64,000 bases of DNA from Polynucleobacter rarus (GTDB lineage: Bacteria > Pseudomonadota > Gammaproteobacteria > Burkholderiales > Burkholderiaceae). The position numbers were made by a program, and so were the translations under genes. The notes below the pieces were generated by a model. It was not told the origin of the DNA, ran no database searches, and was given only the letters and a program-made list of their open reading frames with translations. Positions 17,287 to 27,539 of this stretch are shown piece by piece. Location of the stretch: positions 632,820 through 696,819 of the forward strand of contig NZ_NTGB01000001.1 of the NCBI RefSeq assembly GCF_003072505.1, in the 5' to 3' direction. How positions within the stretch are numbered: the stretch's first letter is position 1; the number at the start of each line of letters is the position of its first letter.

Positions 17287-19785
17287 ATGAATCAATGGCT
17301 TACTTTCTTGAAGCGCTACACTTTATCCAGTGAGTTGATTTGGCTAGGTTTAGCGCTGTGGATTTCGATTGCATCATTAAGTAGTGTCACTTTTTTGATG
17401 GATCGACTAGATCAAACTTTTGAGAAAAATGCCCACGAGCTAATAGCTGCAGACCTTCTCGTTCGAGGGGATCAAGTACTTGATCCAGCCTTTGAAACTA
17501 AAGCAAAGCAAGAAGGACTTCGAACTGCGAAAACTATAATTTTCCCCACAATGGCTCGCTTCCAAAGTCAATCGAAATTGGTTGCGCTGAAAGCCGTATC
17601 AGACGAGTACCCCTTGCGAGGTCAGTTAACTTTAAAGTTTGGATCTAAAGGTTTATCCGCTCAAGAGATATGGATTGATGAGCAACTAGCTAAGCAACTC
17701 GATCTTTCGATAGGGCAAAGGATTGAGTTAGGTAGTAGTGAGTTCAAAATCACGGATATTATTCTCAAAGAAATGGATCGAGGAGCTGCCTTTATCAACT
17801 TCTCACCCAGAGTCATGATTAGAGAAGCCGATTTGGCAAAAACGGAATTATTGGGTTTGGGAAGTCGAGCTACCTATCGACTCCTGTTAGCGAGTCAGGA
17901 TTCCCTAGATTTTAGAAGTACTCAGAAACAGATCAGTCAATTTCAAGAGTGGACAAAAGATTATATCCTCCAAAAAGGGCTACGTGGAGTGAAGATCGAG
18001 GAATTAGAAAACGGTCAACCTGTTGCCAGAAAAACGATTCAACAAGCAAATAAGATGATGTCTTTGGCAGCATTATTTACAGCGATGATTGCTGCTGTAG
18101 GGATTGCTCTATCCACCCATCGATACTCCCAAAAACATATCACTAGTGTGTCTATTTGGCGTTGCTTTGGCGCTTCTAGAAAGCAAATTTTAGTCAGTCA
18201 CCTCAAGCCACTTTTATTGATTGGATTCGTTGCGACTTTAATTGGTATCGGTACAGGTTATCTAACGCATCAATTATTGCTGCATTGGATTGGCTCTCTC
18301 GTTACTCAAGACATCCTGCCACCAAGCATATTGCCTGTTATTTGGGCTTTTTTAGTTGCTTTTACTTTATTGCTTGGCTTTTCGGGTCCATCGCTTTTAG
18401 AGTTGACGATGATCTCTCCGGTTACGGCGCTGCGTCAATTAGAGTACAAAAAGTCTAAATGGTTCTTTATTAGTATTGTCGCGAGCCTTTTAACCTATGC
18501 AGTCCTCTTGATTGCTATTTCTCGAAACATTTATTTGAGTTTAACGGTTCTAACAAGCTTTGTTTTGGGTGCTTTAGTTGTTGTGATGTTTGCTTGGGCA
18601 ATTTCTAAATGGCTCGGTAAACTGATTACCGGTCTTACTAACGCTCCACTAGGCCTTAAATTTATAGGTCAAAGAATGTTTGGCGGCACACAATTTACGG
18701 TAGTCCAAATCACTTCCCTCTCAATTGCCATGTTAGCTTTGCTTTTGTTAACTGTAATTAGAACGGATGTACTGAGTACCTGGCAATCGAGTATATCGCC
18801 CGATGCACCTAATCGTTTTTTATTAAATATCGCTCCTGAACAAAAGCTAGAAGTAAATAAGTTATTAGAAGAATCTCCTGTAAAAAAGAATTGGGATGTC
18901 TATCCTATGATTCGAGGCAGGTTAGTAAAGGTAAACCAAACGGCATTATCTTCTGAGAGTTTTGTCGATGAGAATGCCAAAAGACTAATTGACCGAGAGT
19001 TTAATTTATCCTATACACAGAACTTACCGGTTAAAAATTCAGTGATTGCGGGTAAGTGGTTCGGTGATGCTAAAGATGCTCGTGAGGTATCGATGGAAGC
19101 AGGCATCATGAAATCGCTAGGCTTGAAGTTAGGGGATCAAATTACTTTTGATGTTGCAGGTGTTGCCTATGATGTCAAAATAACTTCGATTCGAAAATTG
19201 GATTGGAACTCAATGAGGGTCAATTTCTTTGCCATAATGCCACCCACATTATTAAAAGAGGCACCTCAAACTTGGATTATGGCCTATCACCAATCGCCTA
19301 ATTCACCGGTCGATGATAGGATTATTGAGCAATTTCCTAATGTCTCAGCAATTAATGTAGAGCAAACCATTGGGCAAGTGAATCAAATGTTGGGAAAACT
19401 TTTTTATGCGGTTCAAGCATTATTTATTTTTGCTTTGCTAGCGGGTTTGATTGTCTTATTTATTTCTGTTTTAGGTGTTCAAACTAAACGACTACGAGAA
19501 GCCGCAATCCTGAAAACTTATGGTGCAGATCAAAACTACCTAAATCGAGTTTGGTTTTTTGAATTTATAACGGTAGGAATACTAGCTGGTATTTTAAGTG
19601 GCAATATCGCAGGAGTTTCGGCTTGGGTTTTGGTAAAAAACTTCTTAGAAACCGATATGGATTATCCTTTTTGGTTGATTGGCATGGCGATCGTTTTAGG
19701 AGTAGTTTGTAGCTTTGTATCCGGCCTCTATTTAAAATACAAAATTAGTAATGTTTCCACAGTAAAAATTCTCCAAAGTTTTTGA
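17287..19785 (+). CDS. FtsX-like ABC-type permease (YbbP-like, COG3127 type)
   Basis: This is an 832-residue membrane protein with an N-terminal transmembrane helix, a periplasmic MacB-type domain, three transmembrane helices around 260-370, further helices at 395-450, a second MacB/FtsX half with another helix near 480, a soluble region and three C-terminal helices. It is thus a double FtsX unit as in YbbP. YbbP normally pairs with the ATPase YbbA; no such ATPase gene is adjacent (the upstream ABC-F protein is not a transporter ATPase). I start at ATG 17287 rather than the TTG three bases earlier. Its TGA at 19783 is followed one base later by the haemoglobin ATG, suggesting translational coupling. 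Its cargo is unknown. Confidence 0.85.
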   Translation: MNQWLTFLKRYTLSSELIWLGLALWISIASLSSVTFLMDRLDQTFEKNAHELIAADLLVRGDQVLDPAFETKAKQEGLRTAKTIIFPTMARFQSQSKLVALKAVSDEYPLRGQLTLKFGSKGLSAQEIWIDEQLAKQLDLSIGQRIELGSSEFKITDIILKEMDRGAAFINFSPRVMIREADLAKTELLGLGSRATYRLLLASQDSLDFRSTQKQISQFQEWTKDYILQKGLRGVKIEELENGQPVARKTIQQANKMMSLAALFTAMIAAVGIALSTHRYSQKHITSVSIWRCFGASRKQILVSHLKPLLLIGFVATLIGIGTGYLTHQLLLHWIGSLVTQDILPPSILPVIWAFLVAFTLLLGFSGPSLLELTMISPVTALRQLEYKKSKWFFISIVASLLTYAVLLIAISRNIYLSLTVLTSFVLGALVVVMFAWAISKWLGKLITGLTNAPLGLKFIGQRMFGGTQFTVVQITSLSIAMLALLLLTVIRTDVLSTWQSSISPDAPNRFLLNIAPEQKLEVNKLLEESPVKKNWDVYPMIRGRLVKVNQTALSSESFVDENAKRLIDREFNLSYTQNLPVKNSVIAGKWFGDAKDAREVSMEAGIMKSLGLKLGDQITFDVAGVAYDVKITSIRKLDWNSMRVNFFAIMPPTLLKEAPQTWIMAYHQSPNSPVDDRIIEQFPNVSAINVEQTIGQVNQMLGKLFYAVQALFIFALLAGLIVLFISVLGVQTKRLREAAILKTYGADQNYLNRVWFFEFITVGILAGILSGNIAGVSAWVLVKNFLETDMDYPFWLIGMAIVLGVVCSFVSGLYLKYKISNVSTVKILQSF

Positions 19786-19786
19786 T

Positions 19787-20191
19787 ATGTCCGATTCTGA
19801 AAATAAAACATCACCGACCTTATTCGACGAAATAGGGGGATACGACAAAATCAAAGAACTGGTGGACCAGTTTTATGACTTGATGGAACTGGATAGCGCG
19901 TTTTCGGAGTTACGAAAGTTACATCCTAATCAGTTAGACTCATCTAGAGAAAAATTAACCATGTTTCTTAGTGGTTGGACTGGTGGACCCAATTTGTACA
20001 TTGAAAAATATGGTCATCCTAAATTGAGAGCTCGCCACCTCCCTTTCCCGATTAATTTGGCCATGCGTGACCAATGGTTGCAATGCATGGGCCAGGCAAT
20101 GTATGACATGCAATTGCCAGAAGCGCTTTGGGAGAGATTGCTGAAGGCTTTTTTAGATACAGCGGATTGGATGCGTAATCAGCCTAATTAG
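19787..20191 (+). CDS. Group II truncated haemoglobin (trHbO-like)
   Basis: This is a 2/2-fold haem protein of 134 residues. It has the expected Tyr30 (B10, QFYDLM), proximal His84 (F8, in RHLPFPI) and Trp97 (G8, in RDQWLQCM), plus the group II landmark SGWTGGP. Group II truncated globins bind oxygen and NO and are proposed to help in oxidative or nitrosative stress or oxygen delivery. It is coupled to the permease upstream. Its TAG overlaps the stop of the convergent RDD gene. Confidence 0.92.
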   Translation: MSDSENKTSPTLFDEIGGYDKIKELVDQFYDLMELDSAFSELRKLHPNQLDSSREKLTMFLSGWTGGPNLYIEKYGHPKLRARHLPFPINLAMRDQWLQCMGQAMYDMQLPEALWERLLKAFLDTADWMRNQPN

Positions 20192-20724
20192 GTAGATTTA
20201 GTTTTTGGTAATTGCACAAGCCTAGTTTTAGCCAGACGATCGACAAGGGACTGTGGCCCATTTATTCGATCTCTATCTAATAAACAAGTCATCGGCCAAA
20301 AGAGTAAAGCCATAAAAAACATTAACTCAATGGTTGGCCAATGGCCTAAAGGATGCCCCATCAGGATTTTGAAGACTCCATAAATGATCACTGTTGGGAT
20401 TAACCAGAGTGTGCTTAAGGCATACCGAATTAGACCTTGGTTTTGACTCAGAAGCTTTCCTTCAAGATTAACCAGTTTGACATGCCAAGTTTGCATGGCT
20501 AAGGTTTGACCGGTCTTCTTCCAGTACCATACAAAATAAATACCAAATAATGAATAGACTAAACCAAAAGCTAGCCAATTTGGTAGTTGTATATTGAAAA
20601 TGATGCCCAATAAGAGTGTAGGAACCAAATAACCTAGAGCCCAAACCCCGAGTAACATCAACATTTCGTAAAGGCCAATATAAATGCGACGTTTGATTGT
20701 TACAGCAGGTAAAAAAGTATTCAA
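20188..20724 (-). CDS. RDD family membrane protein
   Basis: This is a hydrophobic protein of 178 residues with the RDD pattern. The first transmembrane segment begins with RRIYIGLYEMLMLLGVW and is followed by GQTLAMQTWHVKLVN and a further helix pair. The C-terminal motif is LLDRDRINGPQSLVDRL. The function of the family is unknown; transport is suspected. It is the last gene of the minus-strand sigma-factor cassette (36 bases after the DUF3106 gene). Confidence 0.85.
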   Translation of the reverse strand: MNTFLPAVTIKRRIYIGLYEMLMLLGVWALGYLVPTLLLGIIFNIQLPNWLAFGLVYSLFGIYFVWYWKKTGQTLAMQTWHVKLVNLEGKLLSQNQGLIRYALSTLWLIPTVIIYGVFKILMGHPLGHWPTIELMFFMALLFWPMTCLLDRDRINGPQSLVDRLAKTRLVQLPKTKST

Positions 20725-20760
20725 AATAGCTCTTAGATAGTTATTATCAAACCAAAAACA

Positions 20761-21297
20761 TCAATTTGATTTTAGCGATGGTGAATTCACTAGGGATGGT
20801 TTCTTTTGTTTCTTCGACAGAGCGTGCTCAGCAAGCTCTTTTTTTTCTTCGGCAGTAAGTTGTTGATACGCTTCCCAAGCTTCTAGCTTTTGATCGTTCG
20901 AAACAGATTGTGCTTTTAAAAAATTGGCTCTGGCGATTCTTTTCTCGTTAGCTGGGAGTTTAGACCAGTCTGCCATTCTGGCTCTAAGACGTTCTTTTTC
21001 CGCCTCAGTTAGGTTATCGAAACGATTCGCTAACTGAATCCATTTAACTCTTTGTTCTACCGTTAAATTAGACCAGTCCTCCTCAAGTGATGATAGAACC
21101 TCTTTTTGAACAGTCGATAAATCTGACCAATTAGAAGCTTTGGCGAGGCTACTGCCACCAATTAATGGCAGTGATTGCGCCTTCAGAGGTTGTTGAGCCA
21201 TCAAACCACTGAAGATTGCGAGTAGTAAAAGTAAATGGAAGACTACTGTTTTATAAGAAATTGTTCGGCTTTGCTGATCAAGGGTTTTGGCTAGCAT
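20761..21297 (-). CDS. DUF3106 protein with W-x2-L repeats
   Basis: This is a 178-residue exported or anchored protein. An N-terminal hydrophobic stretch (VVFHLLLLLAIFSGLMA) is followed by a highly charged helical region. About five copies of a 20-odd residue unit are visible: WSDLSTVQKEVLSSL, WSNLTVEQRVKWIQLA, FDNLTEAEKERLRAR, WSKLPANEKRIARAN, YQQLTAEEKKELAEH. DUF3106 proteins sit beside ECF sigma factors in Burkholderiales, and a CpxP/RseB-like sensing role would be a guess. The start overlaps the 3' end of the DUF3619 gene by 20 bases. Confidence 0.82.
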   Translation of the reverse strand: MLAKTLDQQSRTISYKTVVFHLLLLLAIFSGLMAQQPLKAQSLPLIGGSSLAKASNWSDLSTVQKEVLSSLEEDWSNLTVEQRVKWIQLANRFDNLTEAEKERLRARMADWSKLPANEKRIARANFLKAQSVSNDQKLEAWEAYQQLTAEEKKELAEHALSKKQKKPSLVNSPSLKSN

Positions 21298-21817
21298 CTT
21301 TGACGGCCTCGGTATGAGCAGTATCTTGAACAGTATCTTGAACAGTTATCTGATCTTTATTTTTGATGGCTTGCTCTTTTTCAGTCTCTTTACGTTGAAT
21401 CATTTCTTTCAAGAAAACACGAAAGCCTTCATCGGCGTAAGCGTCGGGTGGCACTGAGTCACTCAAAATTGCAGTATCTAAGTCAGCAATATCGCTGATC
21501 CGAGAGTTTTGTTGCCAATCAACTACAAAGTACAGAACAATGGATGTCACTAGCAACATACCAACCCAATTAATAGAAGATCTGAGGTTTAGTAGGTCAA
21601 AAGTGGCAGAAGAAGAGGTACGAGAGCTAATCTTTTGCTTAGTTAGGGCAATTTCCCGAGCATTTTCAAGACGAGCGAGCACATGGGGAGATAAATGTTT
21701 TAATTCTTTATCAAGAGAAACAGCAACAGTTTTGCCAATTTGGTCAATAATCAAGTCCTGAGACTGAAGTGAGTGTGACTCTTCACCAGATAAAAGTATT
21801 TGATTTGTAGTGTTCAT
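21278..21817 (-). CDS. DUF3619 membrane protein, putative anti-sigma partner
   Basis: This 179-residue protein has a cytoplasmic N-terminal half (IIDQIGKTVAVSLDKELKHLSPHVLARLENARE), one transmembrane helix (about 80-100, WVGMLLVTSIVLYFVVDW) and a C-terminal periplasmic tail. The tail includes YADEGFRVFLKE and a KDQITVQDTVQDT repeat. The short N-terminus with a single helix directly downstream of an ECF sigma gene is the layout of an anti-sigma factor. No characterised DUF3619 member is known to me, so the role is inference. Confidence 0.8.
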   Translation of the reverse strand: MNTTNQILLSGEESHSLQSQDLIIDQIGKTVAVSLDKELKHLSPHVLARLENAREIALTKQKISSRTSSSATFDLLNLRSSINWVGMLLVTSIVLYFVVDWQQNSRISDIADLDTAILSDSVPPDAYADEGFRVFLKEMIQRKETEKEQAIKNKDQITVQDTVQDTAHTEAVKDASQNP

Positions 21818-21835
21818 AATGATTATCTGCCTATT

Positions 21836-22402
21836 TTAAAAACTAATTCCCAATTTTTTTAGTGCTGCTGCCAAACTTTGACTTGCCCTAGAGCAATGTG
21901 TTTTAACGCTTCCTTCAGAAACTCCCATGATTTTGGCAGTTTCAGAAATATCTAACTCTTCCCAATAACGCATGAGGAAGGCTTCGCGTTGACGTTTTGG
22001 TAATTTTTCTATCTCTTTTTCCAAAATTGTTGAAAGTTCCATCCTTTCTAACTGCTTTGAAGATTCCTGACCAAAAAGAGCATCCTCTGGGTTTTCAAAA
22101 AACTCTTCAGGATCAATTTCTTCCCCATCACTATTTTTACCAAATTTTGAGAAGAGGGTGACCCAAGTATTCCTAACTTTTTGCCGTCTGAACCAGTCTT
22201 TTGTACAGTTTTGCACAATTCTAGTGAAAAGTGGTGGTAATTCAGCAATATTTTTGTCGCCGTAGCTTTCCGCAAGTTTAATCATTGCATCTTGCACAAT
22301 ATCCAATGCTGCATCCTCATCTCGAACCGCAAAAAGTACCTGTTTAAAGGCGCGTTTTTCACTCGAGATGAGAAAATCGGAAAGTTCTTTATTTGAAGCC
22401 AT
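21836..22402 (-). CDS. ECF-type RNA polymerase sigma factor
   Basis: This is a sigma-70-family factor of 188 residues with region 2 (DEDAALDIVQDAMIKLAESY ... RIVQNCTKDWFRRQKVR) and region 4 (LPKRQREAFLMRYWEELDISETAKIMGVSEGSVKTHCSRA, a helix-turn-helix). An acidic linker (GKNSDGEEIDPEEFFENPED) separates them. The gene heads the minus-strand cassette sigma/DUF3619/DUF3106/RDD and is divergent from the ilv genes. The regulon is unknown; autoregulation from the 22403-22601 intergenic region is likely but not visible. Confidence 0.9.
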   Translation of the reverse strand: MASNKELSDFLISSEKRAFKQVLFAVRDEDAALDIVQDAMIKLAESYGDKNIAELPPLFTRIVQNCTKDWFRRQKVRNTWVTLFSKFGKNSDGEEIDPEEFFENPEDALFGQESSKQLERMELSTILEKEIEKLPKRQREAFLMRYWEELDISETAKIMGVSEGSVKTHCSRASQSLAAALKKLGISF

Positions 22403-22458
22403 ATTAAGATTTTAGACTGCATTGCGTTAAATTGTAGATAAAAATCATTAATCTGTAA

Positions 22459-22464
22459 TATAAT
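22459..22464 (+). promoter_or_regulatory. TATAAT -10 candidate upstream of ilvI
   Basis: A perfect TATAAT lies 138 bases before the chosen ilvI start. No good -35 hexamer lies at 16-18 bases; the nearest, TTGTAG at 22432, is 21 bases away. The 200-base divergent region shows no Leu/Ile/Val-rich leader ORF, unlike leuA. Confidence 0.3.
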
Positions 22465-22601
22465 TTACAGTTCGCTTGTACTAACCTTTCAAAAGATGGA
22501 TTGGAACTTAACAAGCATTCGCCGCCCTAAGTCAAGTCAAAAGCATGAATACGGGCAGACCAAACAATTTTTTGCCGAAAATTGCAAAGGACTTTTATAT
22601 A

Positions 22602-24386
22602 ATGAATTCGATAAACGAAGCAGTACTCCCTCACTCAAATCTTAACCCTACTCAAGAAGAGCTCGCCAATGCGCCAGTGATAATTGGGGCAGAAATTCTT
22701 GTTCGTGCTTTAGCTGAAGAGAAAGTTGAATTTGTATGGGGCTATCCAGGTGGATCCGTCTTATATATTTATGATGAGATTCACAAACAAGATAAGTTTG
22801 AACATATTTTAGTGCGTCACGAGCAGGGTGCTGTGCACGCTGCCGACGGATATGCACGAGCAACCGGAAATGTTGGTGTCGCTCTAGTGACCTCAGGTCC
22901 TGGAGTTACCAATGCTGTAACGGGAATTGCAACTGCCTACATGGATTCAATTCCATTGGTGGTAATTACCGGTAACGTACCTTCTCACATGATTGGCGAG
23001 GACGCCTTCCAAGAGTGCGACACAGTGGGTATTACGCGCCCAATCGTCAAGCATAATTTTTTAGTGAAAGATGCTAAAGATTTAGCGCTGATCATCAAAA
23101 AAGCCTTTCACATTGCAAGAACAGGCCGTCCTGGACCTGTTGTAATTGATATCCCTAAAGATATTTCATTCCAAAAAGCAGCGTACATATATCCTAAAGA
23201 AATTGAAATGCGTTCTTATAATCCTGTAGTGCGCGGTCACTCAGGACAGATAAAAAAAGCAATTGGTATGTTGCTTGAGGCGAAAAAGCCTTACATTTAC
23301 ACTGGTGGTGGGGTAATTCTTGCTGATGCTTCGAAAGAATTAAAGGAATTTGCTGAGTTGCTTGGCTTTCCTGTTACCAATACTCTGATGGGGCTGGGTG
23401 GTTTTCCTGGGACGAATCCACAATTTGTGGGTATGCTTGGGATGCATGGAACTTATGAAGCCAATATGTCGATGCAGCATTCTGATGTGGTGATTGCTAT
23501 CGGTGCTAGATTTGATGACCGAGTAATCGGTAATCCAAGTCATTTCATGAGCGTTCCAAGAAAAGTCATCCATATTGACATCGACCCATCCGTTATTTCT
23601 AAAAGAGTTCGCGCTGATGTGCCAATCGTGGGGAATTTGAAGGAAATATTAGTTGATATGATTGCCCAGATTCGTGCATCTGGCGGCTATAAGAATAAAG
23701 AAAGTTTACAAAATTGGTGGAGTCAAATTAACGAATGGCGTAAAACCGACTGTTTAAGATTTGACCGAAAATCAGAAATTGTGAAGCCACAATATGTGGT
23801 TGAAACACTCTGTAAACTCACTAATGGTGATGCTTTTATTTGTTCTGATGTGGGCCAACACCAAATGTGGGCTGCCCAGTTTTATAAATACAATAAACCA
23901 CGCCGTTGGATTAACTCTGGTGGTTTAGGCACAATGGGAGTTGGTCTCCCCTATGCAATGGGTGTTAAAAAAGCTTTTCCAAATGAAGAAGTTTGCACAA
24001 TTACTGGCGAAGGATCAATCCAGATGTGTATTCAGGAACTTTCTACTTGTCTTCAATATGAAACACCAATCAAGATTATCTCCTTGAATAACCGTTATTT
24101 AGGTATGGTGCGTCAATGGCAGGAATTAAGTTATAGCAAGCGTTACTCACACTCCTACATGGATTCTTTGCCTGACTTTGTCAAACTTGCCGAGGCTTAT
24201 GGTCACGTTGGTATGCGAATTGAAAAAACATCCGATGTAGAAGGCGCTCTCAGAGAAGCTTTAAAACTCAAGAATAGAACGGTTTTTATGGATTTCCAAA
24301 CAGACCCTACCGAAAACGTATGGCCAATGGTTGAAGCTGGTAAAGGAATTACTGAAATGTTGTTAAGTGGGGAGGGTAAGGAATGA
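22602..24386 (+). CDS. ilvI: Acetolactate synthase, catalytic subunit
   Basis: This thiamine-diphosphate enzyme condenses pyruvate with pyruvate or 2-oxobutyrate, the first common step to Val, Leu and Ile. It is seen in FVWGYPGGSVLYIYDE (with the catalytic Glu later in LVRHEQGAVHAADGYARAT), ITGNVPSHMIGEDAFQECD, and the TPP/Mg motif GEGSIQMCIQELST...NNRYLGMVRQWQ. I chose ATG 22602 (MNSINEAVL) with AAAGGA 10 bases upstream; an in-frame ATG at 22545 would add 19 residues with no ribosome site. The stop overlaps the ilvH start (ATGA at 24383). It could also be named ilvB. Confidence 0.95.
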   Translation: MNSINEAVLPHSNLNPTQEELANAPVIIGAEILVRALAEEKVEFVWGYPGGSVLYIYDEIHKQDKFEHILVRHEQGAVHAADGYARATGNVGVALVTSGPGVTNAVTGIATAYMDSIPLVVITGNVPSHMIGEDAFQECDTVGITRPIVKHNFLVKDAKDLALIIKKAFHIARTGRPGPVVIDIPKDISFQKAAYIYPKEIEMRSYNPVVRGHSGQIKKAIGMLLEAKKPYIYTGGGVILADASKELKEFAELLGFPVTNTLMGLGGFPGTNPQFVGMLGMHGTYEANMSMQHSDVVIAIGARFDDRVIGNPSHFMSVPRKVIHIDIDPSVISKRVRADVPIVGNLKEILVDMIAQIRASGGYKNKESLQNWWSQINEWRKTDCLRFDRKSEIVKPQYVVETLCKLTNGDAFICSDVGQHQMWAAQFYKYNKPRRWINSGGLGTMGVGLPYAMGVKKAFPNEEVCTITGEGSIQMCIQELSTCLQYETPIKIISLNNRYLGMVRQWQELSYSKRYSHSYMDSLPDFVKLAEAYGHVGMRIEKTSDVEGALREALKLKNRTVFMDFQTDPTENVWPMVEAGKGITEMLLSGEGKE

Positions 24387-24874
24387 GACATATCATTTCA
24401 GTCCTACTCGAGAATGAACCTGGTGCATTGTCAAGAGTGGTAGGTTTGTTTTCTGCTAGAGGTTACAACATTGAAAGTCTGACTGTTGCTCCTACAGAGG
24501 ACCCATCCTTGTCTAGAATGACAATTGTTACTAACGGCTCAGATGAGGTGATTGAACAAATCACCAAACATCTAAACCGATTGGTAGAAGTTGTAAAAGT
24601 ATATGATCTCAGCGAAGGTTCACATATTGAACGCGAACTCATGTTAATTAAAGTGCGCGCAGTAGGTAAAGAACGTGAAGAGATGAAAAGAACAGCTGAT
24701 ATTTTCAGAGGTCGGGTCATTGACGTCACTGATAAAAGCTACACACTTGAACTGACTGGCGACTCCTCTAAACTAGATGCATTTATTGAAGCGATTGATA
24801 AGTCCTCGATTTTAGAAACTGTCAGAACAGGTGCTTCAGGAATCGGTCGTGGTGAAAGAATTTTACGAGTCTAA
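24383..24874 (+). CDS. ilvH: Acetolactate synthase, regulatory small subunit
   Basis: This protein of 163 residues begins with an ACT domain (HIISVLLENEPGALSRVVGLFSARGYNIESL) that binds valine and gives feedback inhibition. The C-terminal domain (RELMLIKVRA...YTLELTGDSSKLDAFI) activates the large subunit. ATGA overlap with ilvI indicates coupled translation and stoichiometric assembly. Confidence 0.95.
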   Translation: MRHIISVLLENEPGALSRVVGLFSARGYNIESLTVAPTEDPSLSRMTIVTNGSDEVIEQITKHLNRLVEVVKVYDLSEGSHIERELMLIKVRAVGKEREEMKRTADIFRGRVIDVTDKSYTLELTGDSSKLDAFIEAIDKSSILETVRTGASGIGRGERILRV

Positions 24875-24902
24875 CCGATTAGTAATCTTTGGTTGAAGTT
24901 AA

Positions 24903-25949
<1,047 letters not shown>

Positions 25950-25972
25950 ATTCAGAAGACTCTAGAAAATAC

Positions 25973-26620
25973 ATGACATATAACCATCCCCTGATCGCAA
26001 AAGAAGGTTGGCCATTTTTATTTGGCATTGGCCTCGTTGTTTTATTAGTAACTTATTTTGCAGGGATGGTGTATGCATGGCCATTTTGGATTATTTTCTT
26101 TTTTGTATTACAGTTTTTTAGAGATCCACCAAGATTGTTGCCCATTGCAGAAAATGCGGTTTTAGCACCTGCAGATGGAAGGGTCATCATCGTTGAAAAA
26201 ACAGAAGATCCTTACGCGAATAGACCGGCACTGAAGATAAGTATTTTCATGAACGTATTTAATGTTCATTCAAATCGTATTGCAGTGAATGGTCGCATAA
26301 CAAAAATTGAGTATTTTCCTGGTAAGTTTGTAAATGCAGATTTTGATAAAGCTTCCTTGGAAAATGAGCGTAATGCGATGGTTATCAATACCGGTAGACA
26401 TACGATTACTTTGGTACAAGTCGCAGGCTTAATTGCTAGAAGAATTCTTTGTTACGCAAGAGTTGGTGATGTTGTAAAAAAAGGCGAACGTTATGGCTTT
26501 ATCCGATTTGGATCAAGAGTCGATGTGTATTTGCCTTTGGATGCAGAACCCCTAGTTTCAGTGGGTGATAAGGTTGCTGCAACATCTTCTTTGTTGGCGA
26601 TTATTCCAAATTTAGACTGA
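25973..26620 (+). CDS. psd: Phosphatidylserine decarboxylase proenzyme
   Basis: This is a short-form (type II, 215 residue) decarboxylase that makes phosphatidylethanolamine. It has hydrophobic segments at residues 12-50, then [23 protein letters not shown] and [18 protein letters not shown]. The self-cleavage site lies in [12 protein letters not shown], where Ser becomes the pyruvoyl group. It overlaps pssA (TGATG), so the two enzymes of the PE pathway are translated together. Confidence 0.93.
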   Translation: MTYNHPLIAKEGWPFLFGIGLVVLLVTYFAGMVYAWPFWIIFFFVLQFFRDPPRLLPIAENAVLAPADGRVIIVEKTEDPYANRPALKISIFMNVFNVHSNRIAVNGRITKIEYFPGKFVNADFDKASLENERNAMVINTGRHTITLVQVAGLIARRILCYARVGDVVKKGERYGFIRFGSRVDVYLPLDAEPLVSVGDKVAATSSLLAIIPNLD

Positions 26621-27489
26621 TGACCGATTCATCTAAGATAACCAAAAAAGCGAAACACATTCGCCCTAAAATCTTTAGTCGTAGTCGACAAAAAAGACAG
26701 CAAATGGATATTCAACTGGCTTCTCAGCCAGATGCTGAAGATTTTTTCCCAGCAAGACCTAGAAGTAAGGCAATTTATTTATTGCCGAACGCATTCACTA
26801 CAGCGGCATTATTTTTTGGCTTCTTTTCGATAGTTCAAGCCATGAATCAAAAGTGGGAAATGGCGGCAATTGCAATTTTTTGTTCGCTAGTTCTTGATGG
26901 TATGGACGGACGTGTAGCCAGAATGACTAACACGCAAAGCGCCTTTGGCGAGCAATATGATTCATTAGCCGATATGGTATCTTTCGGTGTTGCGCCTGCA
27001 CTTGTGGCATATGAATGGTCTTTAAAAGGACTAGGCCGATGGGGTTGGTTGGCTGCTTTTGTCTATTGCGCCGGTGCAGCACTAAGGTTAGCACGCTTCA
27101 ATATCTCTACCACTGTAGTTGATAAGCGTTTCTTTCAAGGATTACCGAGTCCTGCTGCCGCTTCGATTATTGCCGGATTTGTATGGTTGGTTGAAGATAA
27201 TAAATTACCCGTTCATTCCTATGCAATTCCTTTGATCATGTTTTTTCTGACTATCTATGCGGGAACTACCATGGTCTCTAATGTCCTCTTTTATAGCGGA
27301 AAAGCCTTAGACATCAAATATAAGGTATCGTTTGGTGTCATGTTATTGGTGATTTTAGCCTTTGTTCTTATTTCAAGTGATCCGCCATTAACATTATTCT
27401 GTTTATTTGTTATTTATGCTCTATCTGGCTATATAAGATGGGTTTGGTTGGCTTTGAAAAAACCAAAAAATCCAACATTATCAAATTAA
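26620..27489 (+). CDS. pssA: CDP-diacylglycerol--serine O-phosphatidyltransferase
   Basis: This integral membrane enzyme makes phosphatidylserine, the substrate of the upstream decarboxylase. The CDP-alcohol phosphotransferase motif is complete: DGMDGRVAR followed by G-x3-D-x3-D in FGEQYDSLAD. A basic N-terminal tail (KKAKHIRPKIFSRSRQKRQQ) of about 50 residues precedes the first of about seven helices. The start overlaps the psd stop by one base. Confidence 0.94.
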   Translation: MTDSSKITKKAKHIRPKIFSRSRQKRQQMDIQLASQPDAEDFFPARPRSKAIYLLPNAFTTAALFFGFFSIVQAMNQKWEMAAIAIFCSLVLDGMDGRVARMTNTQSAFGEQYDSLADMVSFGVAPALVAYEWSLKGLGRWGWLAAFVYCAGAALRLARFNISTTVVDKRFFQGLPSPAAASIIAGFVWLVEDNKLPVHSYAIPLIMFFLTIYAGTTMVSNVLFYSGKALDIKYKVSFGVMLLVILAFVLISSDPPLTLFCLFVIYALSGYIRWVWLALKKPKNPTLSN

Positions 27490-27504
27490 CTAATTTTTTC
27501 AGGA

Positions 27505-27533
27505 ATGACATCTACTTTAATTAGGTGTATGAT
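27505..27533 (+). promoter_or_regulatory. leu promoter (-35 ATGACA, 17 bp, -10 TATGAT)
   Basis: ATGACA (27505-27510, 5/6 to consensus) and TATGAT (27528-27533, 5/6) are separated by exactly 17 bases. The predicted start of transcription, about 7 bases after the -10, is at or next to A27540, the first base of the leader ORF. Confidence 0.65.
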
Positions 27534-27539
27534 ATTTAC

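Noticed and set aside
22496..22645. 49-codon ORF overlapping the ilvI start as a leader peptide
   Set aside because: It has no run of Ile, Val or Leu codons, and I see no terminator/antiterminator pair before ilvI.
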